The position numbers were made by a program, and so were the translations under genes. Below are positions 59,271 through 64,000 of a DNA stretch of 64,000 nucleotides, one piece after another. The stretch is taken from assembly GCA_000697665.1 (NCBI GenBank), contig KL197710.1, positions 984,777 to 1,048,776 on the forward strand. The letters run 5' to 3'. The notes beneath the pieces were generated by a model, which saw only the letters and a program-made list of their open reading frames with translations, was not told the DNA's origin and made no database searches. How positions within the stretch are numbered: position 1 is the first letter of the stretch; every line of letters begins with the position of its first letter. The stretch comes from Jaapia argillacea MUCL 33604 (taxonomy: Eukaryota > Basidiomycota > Agaricomycetes > Jaapiales > Jaapiaceae).

Positions 59271-60305
59271 ATGTTCAGGCAGCATCGGTCACTGCTTTCA
59301 TCCCTGCGGCTGTATTCCACCACACCACTCGAAAAGCCTTCCATAAAGCTCGTCGCCGAGCTTAGGAAACGAACAGAAGTTTCTGTCACAAAAGCTAGGG
59401 ATGCTCTCGCCGCTGTCGGCAACGACGTCGAGGCCGCGCTCCAGTGGCTGGAGAAGGACCTCGCCATCTCGGGTGCGAAGAAAGCAGCCAAGTTGGAAGG
59501 CAGGACAACCGGGGAGGGCCTCATAGCCACCTGCATCCTTTCGGCAGGGACAGGGTCGGGGAGTGGGGCGGGGAGTGGAGGTGTTCGAGCAGCCATGGTA
59601 GAGCTGAACTGCGAGACTGACTTTGTTGGCCGAAACGAGCTCTTTGGAAAGCTCCTGGCCGACATTGCGCATACTGCTGCTTTCATATCGGAGCCTTCGA
59701 ACTCGCCCAGTCTTCTTACTCCTTTTTCAATCGACGCCCTCAAAGACGCCCCTCTGATATCCCACTCGGACCCTGCGAACCAGTCCCAGTCCACTGTATC
59801 CAGTGCCATCCGAGATGCGATAGCCAAAGTCGGGGAAAACATTTCGTTGAAACGGGCTGTCACCATCGCCAGCCAACGCCTCTCTCCAACTGAGTCTAAC
59901 ATTGGCCTCCGGGTCGCATCGTACGTACATGGGGGTGTCAACCTCCCCTCCCAAGGTCGCATCGGAACCCTTGCTTTACTGGCATTAAAATCACCGCGTC
60001 TACCCGACCTCCTCAAATCCACTCCCTTCCAAGAGGATTTACACAAACTGGAGCGATCTCTGGCAAGACAAATCGTCGGTTTCGATACCCGTATAATTCG
60101 ATCATCTTCAAATCCGTCGGACGAGACTGCGTTGTATGCCCAACCGTTCATGATGATGGGCGGGGACTTCGCTGGCCAGTTGGTTCAAGCTGCCCTCGAT
60201 TCTTGGTGTCGACAGAAGGGGTTGGTTGAGGATGGTGAGACAGGCGGAGGCGTGGAGGTACTGGAATTTGCAAAGTGGACCGTTGGTGAGGAAACTACGA
60301 GCTGA
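59271..60305 (+). CDS. TSF1: Mitochondrial translation elongation factor Ts
   Basis: Nucleotide exchange factor for mitochondrial EF-Tu. Intronless, 344 residues. The start MFRQHRSLLSSLRLYSTT is a mitochondrial presequence. The EF-Ts N-terminal UBA-like region reads LVAELRKRTEVSVTKARDAL, and the core includes MVELNCETDFVGRNELFGKL, the TDFV motif that contacts EF-Tu. A Gly/Ser-rich loop (AGTGSGSGAGSGG) is inserted just before this core strand. Later blocks are KVGENISLKRAVTI and SYVHGG, then QIVGFDTRII. Earlier in-frame starts are non-ATG. The absence of introns is unusual among its neighbours. Confidence 0.95.
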   Translation: MFRQHRSLLSSLRLYSTTPLEKPSIKLVAELRKRTEVSVTKARDALAAVGNDVEAALQWLEKDLAISGAKKAAKLEGRTTGEGLIATCILSAGTGSGSGAGSGGVRAAMVELNCETDFVGRNELFGKLLADIAHTAAFISEPSNSPSLLTPFSIDALKDAPLISHSDPANQSQSTVSSAIRDAIAKVGENISLKRAVTIASQRLSPTESNIGLRVASYVHGGVNLPSQGRIGTLALLALKSPRLPDLLKSTPFQEDLHKLERSLARQIVGFDTRIIRSSSNPSDETALYAQPFMMMGGDFAGQLVQAALDSWCRQKGLVEDGETGGGVEVLEFAKWTVGEETTS

Positions 60306-60598
60306 GGGCTCGTTCCACGTAGTACGTTCATTCGGATATTTCAATATTTGCACCCAATGAGCTGCTACTGACGGACATTATGCAGCTTCAACACCTGCAT
60401 TCTAATTTATTACACCCCCACTCATATTAATCACCCTCCCTTTTGCCCGACTTCCGACTTGAGGGTATGCTGGGTAAATCATTTCCGTTCGTGTTACTCC
60501 GACATGGTAGATTGTGATCAAGCTCCTACGTGATTCAACCGACAAAACAAAAATATAAATACATTGGATACAAGGGAAGGATTTGCTTCTAGTATTGC
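60306..60598. other. Convergent 3' intergenic region
   Basis: Between the stops of EF-Ts and ceramidase. No gene seen. Confidence 0.5.
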
Positions 60599-61845
60599 TT
60601 CTCATTGGGCAAACGAATGATGTGGGGGAGCCCCATGCTATGTTCTACGCCGTAGCGACTTGGGTCATCCTTGATGCACAGAGTCCTGCGGCCACGACAG
60701 GGTTCAGCATTCGAGACGCACTCATGCTGTAGTATCACGTACAAATCTGCAAGAATGATTCAGTACGTGTTAGTGGAGCAATGGAAGTAACTCACATGTC
60801 TTCCCCATGAGCATCAGATACGTGCCCAGTCCCTAGAACACGACGTTCAATTGAAATAATTTCGCTGCCATTAGGTATACTTACAGTTAGTACATGCCAC
60901 CAAGAGTGACCTGTCAAGACATCAACGCTTCACGTTCGCGGCCGTAAACACGAGGATATACGAACCTTCCAGTAGAAAGGCCAAAGGCCAACCAAAGTCC
61001 ACCTTCCACTTAGTCAATACCCCGCAAAAGATGTTGTCCAGGTTCCAAATGAAAAAGCCCAGAGCAAAGAAGCCAACGCCAGCAGAAAACATATTCCCTA
61101 TCTTTGCCCGAGTAGCCAATGGGATTCGGCTCGAGTGTTCGGACCAGTGGAGGAGATACATGGTGCGGAACGTAACGGCGAACACCAAACTGGCAAACAC
61201 GGCCTGGTGGTAGACGGGATTTCGATATACAGAGCTAGAGAGCATCTGGGTCAGTTAGCATGGCCGAAAACACGAGTTCCACATACTAGCTCCATGTGAA
61301 AAACGCGGCGAAACCAGTGGCAAGAGACCCAAGCAAGAAGGCACGTCGGGACCACAAGGTAAAGCCGGGGCCCGTGTCAAACATCATAAACGTGCTGTAC
61401 GTGGCCAAGTAGATCATGGGGAGCTCGTCAGCCAGCTGTGCCTCGTAAAGGAGCGTCGCATGAAACGCAAAGCTGCCTAAGCCAACGAGAGCAAAGCCCT
61501 GCGAGCAAGGATTGTTGATGAGCGAACGGTAACGTCCACAAAGAATTCATCACAAACAAGGCAACCGGCAAGATATCTGGATGGCAATGATTCCTTAACC
61601 GTATGACGCGCAGCATGCACAGCAAACGCAATCGAAACCACGTTCGAGAATGTGTTGGCCATTTCGGCGATATAATGTGAAAACTGGTAGTTTGCCTGTA
61701 ACCAGCCTCAGTACACAATCTGACAAACGTCAATCAGCTCCCTCACCTCGCACCAGTCCAGTGTAGCAGTTACTGGGCCCCATGCGCCATGCCAGAGGTC
61801 CGAATTGGTGACATTCAAGGGAGAAGGGACGTTGAACGTTTCCAT
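60599..61845 (-). CDS. Alkaline ceramidase (YPC1/YDC1-type)
   Basis: ER or Golgi membrane hydrolase that splits (dihydro- or phyto-)ceramide into sphingoid base and fatty acid. The product starts METFNVPSPLNVTNSDLWHG, then WGPVTATLDWCEANYQFSH, the conserved opening of the family. IAEMANTFSNVVSI holds the active-site serine region; GSFAFHATLLYEAQLADELP holds the His and Asp of the CREST-type motif; LLEGHSWWHVLTGLGTYLM holds the C-terminal histidine pair. Seven hydrophobic segments can be traced. About six exons. The C-terminus reads HIIRLPNEKQY. Fungal members differ in substrate preference; I cannot assign it from sequence. Confidence 0.92.
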
Positions 61846-64000
61846 CTGGGATCAACGAAGGCGGATAAAACCGAGGGTGAAACACACTGGGAAAGATCTC
61901 TGGGTGGTGGTGTTTATAAGTACATGCCTCCTGGCCCCTAAGAAGAGCCGGAATGTGTGTCTCGGATACGGCAAGGTTGAGATTTGTGATGCTTGATGAT
62001 GAGAGGCAGCTTACCACGTGCGGTGGAAATCACGGTGTCGAAGCCCGAGGATAGACTATACCTAGTGGACAAAGTTGACCCCTGACAATCCAGCATTTTG
62101 GCTCCTATTTTCTCCCTATTTCCACCACCTCTGGTCGTTAGCTGCTGTGAACCGATCTGAGTATCGCTCTCCTGGCTCTCTCGGCAATCCTTCTCGACCT
62201 CAACTCGGAGATGATCTGTGGGAGCGAATTCAACAACTCAACGTTAAAATTCCAGCACCTTCTCTTCGTTCTCCGAGTTGTTCTCGTTGAGCTCTCCTGA
62301 GTCTTCACACTTCTTCACTAGGCCTCACCGTCCGGAGGGGATCTCTGCGATCGATACCTTCTCGTCGGAACCGATATCACCAGGATCTTTGCTGCACGAC
62401 TCCCTCTCTCGGCCGCCAATATTATGCTCCCAAACGGTGACCCGTCCATGCAAGGCTGCGCGAAGGATTCGGATTGGCCACGCGGGGTTCGTCGGATACC
62501 GATCCCATCTTCTCGGTTCGTAGCGTATGACGATTTACACTGCATGTTGAAGCGACCGCGGAGAAGCAGTAGCAAAGCCCATCAGCGATGAGATCAGGCT
62601 CATCAGCAAGGTGCCATCCGGACCATCGATTGGTTCTGATTACAACTGTGAGAACTACGCCGCTCTATACTCGTTTGGACGTGGTCACACTGGTCAGGCA
62701 TCTTTGCTCAGCGCCACTGCCTACAACTACGACAAGGCCAACATAACCACTTGAATTTGTTCAGACCGCGCGCCCGAGCTCGGTGGCGTCCACCCCTTCC
62801 CCCCAAACGACGTGCTCAAAACCCCCCCTCTCGGAACTTCTGCGCCCTCCCCAACTTTTACATCGGCTTCTCGGATTACTCTGCCCTCTCTCGGCATTTA
62901 CACAACCTTCCGACTGCCGACTTGACCGCCGATTATCATTCCCTTGCCGGGAAGATGGAGTCAGACGGCGAGTTTGATCTTCTGGTCTTTTGAGTTGGCG
63001 TGAGGCAGAATCTGAGATTTGCACGAATCTTATGGACGAATCCACGTAGGTTACCTTTCTCGTCCAGGATCAGCGTTCGATGATCTTGGACACTTGACCT
63101 CGTAGATGCGTGTGATGAGAACATTCCACTCAGGTGTCCCCTGGTGTGCATTGTTCACTCGTTGCCGGGCACCTCACCAGAACCGTCGTCCTCGTCCGAT
63201 TGCAGCTGTTTGCATGTCGATAGTCCATTTCGCGCCAGTTCCACTCAGGGATCGTTGTTTATAGGCGCAGCAGGTAAATAGAAACCGAGCCGTTTTTGGT
63301 ACAATGGACATGACAACGAGGGATTGTTCGATTGGTCCCACTGAGATCAGGCACAAATTACGTAATATTACCAAAAGTAGAGATTTGTGATGGCCTGAGA
63401 ACTTCCATGGCAATTACCATGGAGGACATTCCCACAGACATACCGCGAGCCATGGTCTATGAGCGGGTCCTGTGCTTGGGGGACCAGAGACCGAAACAGC
63501 GCCCAATTTGGCAATTTGGCAGTAATTGGCCGGACTCCCCCTCTGTACTCGCAGTTTAGGCCTCTCATGTTGAGTAGGGATGCCCAGAAAATTTACTGAG
63601 AATGAAATAGCCTGTTATTACCTCTGATAATTTTCTTGGCCCCCTGCAAATTGCTGGTTGCTTTCCAGTTTGGAATATTGAGGTTTCACAATTTGCTTGG
63701 TCAGCAACATTCACAAGTCTGTCTACCTGAACTTGTACATGGAGGAGTTAATATTTGGGTACCCTAGGGGTAATAAAGGTCTATTAATTATGATACTTTG
63801 CAGTTTAAATAAGGGCTTGTCGACTCAGTAAGGGTTGTACTATGGAAAGAACATATGAGAGGTGTTTAGCATCATCTCAGCATCTCTACAGTTTCCCGGT
63901 CCCAGACCAGGTCAGACCCAAAGGACTCCTTGAGGTCCTTCAGCGGACTAGCGAGACCTTGAGACTTCGCTCGAGGACCTCAGGCCTAGAAATGTCTTGC
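61846..64000. other. Gene-poor right end of window
   Basis: More than 2 kb without a gene I can support. Open frames at 62075-63000 on the plus strand are short and have no coherent splice pattern; one stretch near 62590-62755 (VPSGPSIGSDYNCENYAAL and onward) looks protein-like but isolated and may be a decayed gene. From about 63560 the sequence becomes AT-richer and resembles non-coding or transposon-derived DNA. A small hairpin at 63921-63940 (AAGGAC, eight bases, GTCCTT) sits in this part. Confidence 0.5.

Overview
The window is nuclear DNA of a filamentous basidiomycete, most likely an Agaricomycete. The reasons are dense genes on both strands, coding regions cut by many short introns (about 45-65 bases), a seven-helix-type protein of the DUF6533 kind that is expanded in mushroom-forming fungi, and lineage-typical proline/serine-rich proteins. 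No tRNA, rRNA, CRISPR array or intact transposon was recognised.

Left part (1-26.7 kb): an unresolved gene at the edge; aminodeoxychorismate synthase (PabA-PabB fusion); a 2-oxoglutarate/Fe(II) oxygenase; the NEDD8-conjugating enzyme Ubc12; 5-hydroxyisourate hydrolase; the rRNA-processing factor Rrp1/Nop52; a small unannotated 105-residue protein; a TBC (Rab-GAP-like) protein; gamma-tubulin complex protein GCP4; inorganic pyrophosphatase with a possible mitochondrial presequence; nucleoporin Pom152; an RNase III-like double-stranded-RNA-binding protein with an eroded active site; a tail-anchored thioredoxin; and histone H4.

Middle part (27-41.2 kb): a clear tandem duplication. The ancestral order was a 675-residue basidiomycete-type protein, then a large dynamin/SLIP-GC-like GTPase, then the mannosyltransferase ALG9. 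About 5-6 kb was duplicated in direct orientation with endpoints inside the two flanking genes. The result is one full copy of each flanking gene at the outer ends, two diverged GTPase copies, and, at the junction near 33,850, a truncated ALG9 fragment fused to a truncated, frameshifted fragment of the 675-residue gene.

Right part (41.7-62 kb): a DUF6533 membrane protein, an F-box protein, CutC, a delta-9 acyl-CoA desaturase with cytochrome b5 domain, a tandem-bromodomain RSC-type subunit with AT-hook, a Pfa4-type DHHC palmitoyltransferase, a probable mitochondrial protein, a chromatin-type coiled-coil protein, the H/ACA RNP assembly factor NAF1, mitochondrial EF-Ts and alkaline ceramidase. 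The last 2 kb hold no gene I can support.

Most genes are housekeeping and not functionally clustered; the arrangement is mainly divergent pairs sharing 100-400 base promoters. The most notable items are the tandem duplication and its GTPase pair, the RNase III-like and TBC proteins with missing catalytic residues, the dual-start pyrophosphatase, and at least four introns with a GC donor. Exon limits were worked out by hand from reading frames and splice signals; those given to the base are the ones I checked, others are approximate.
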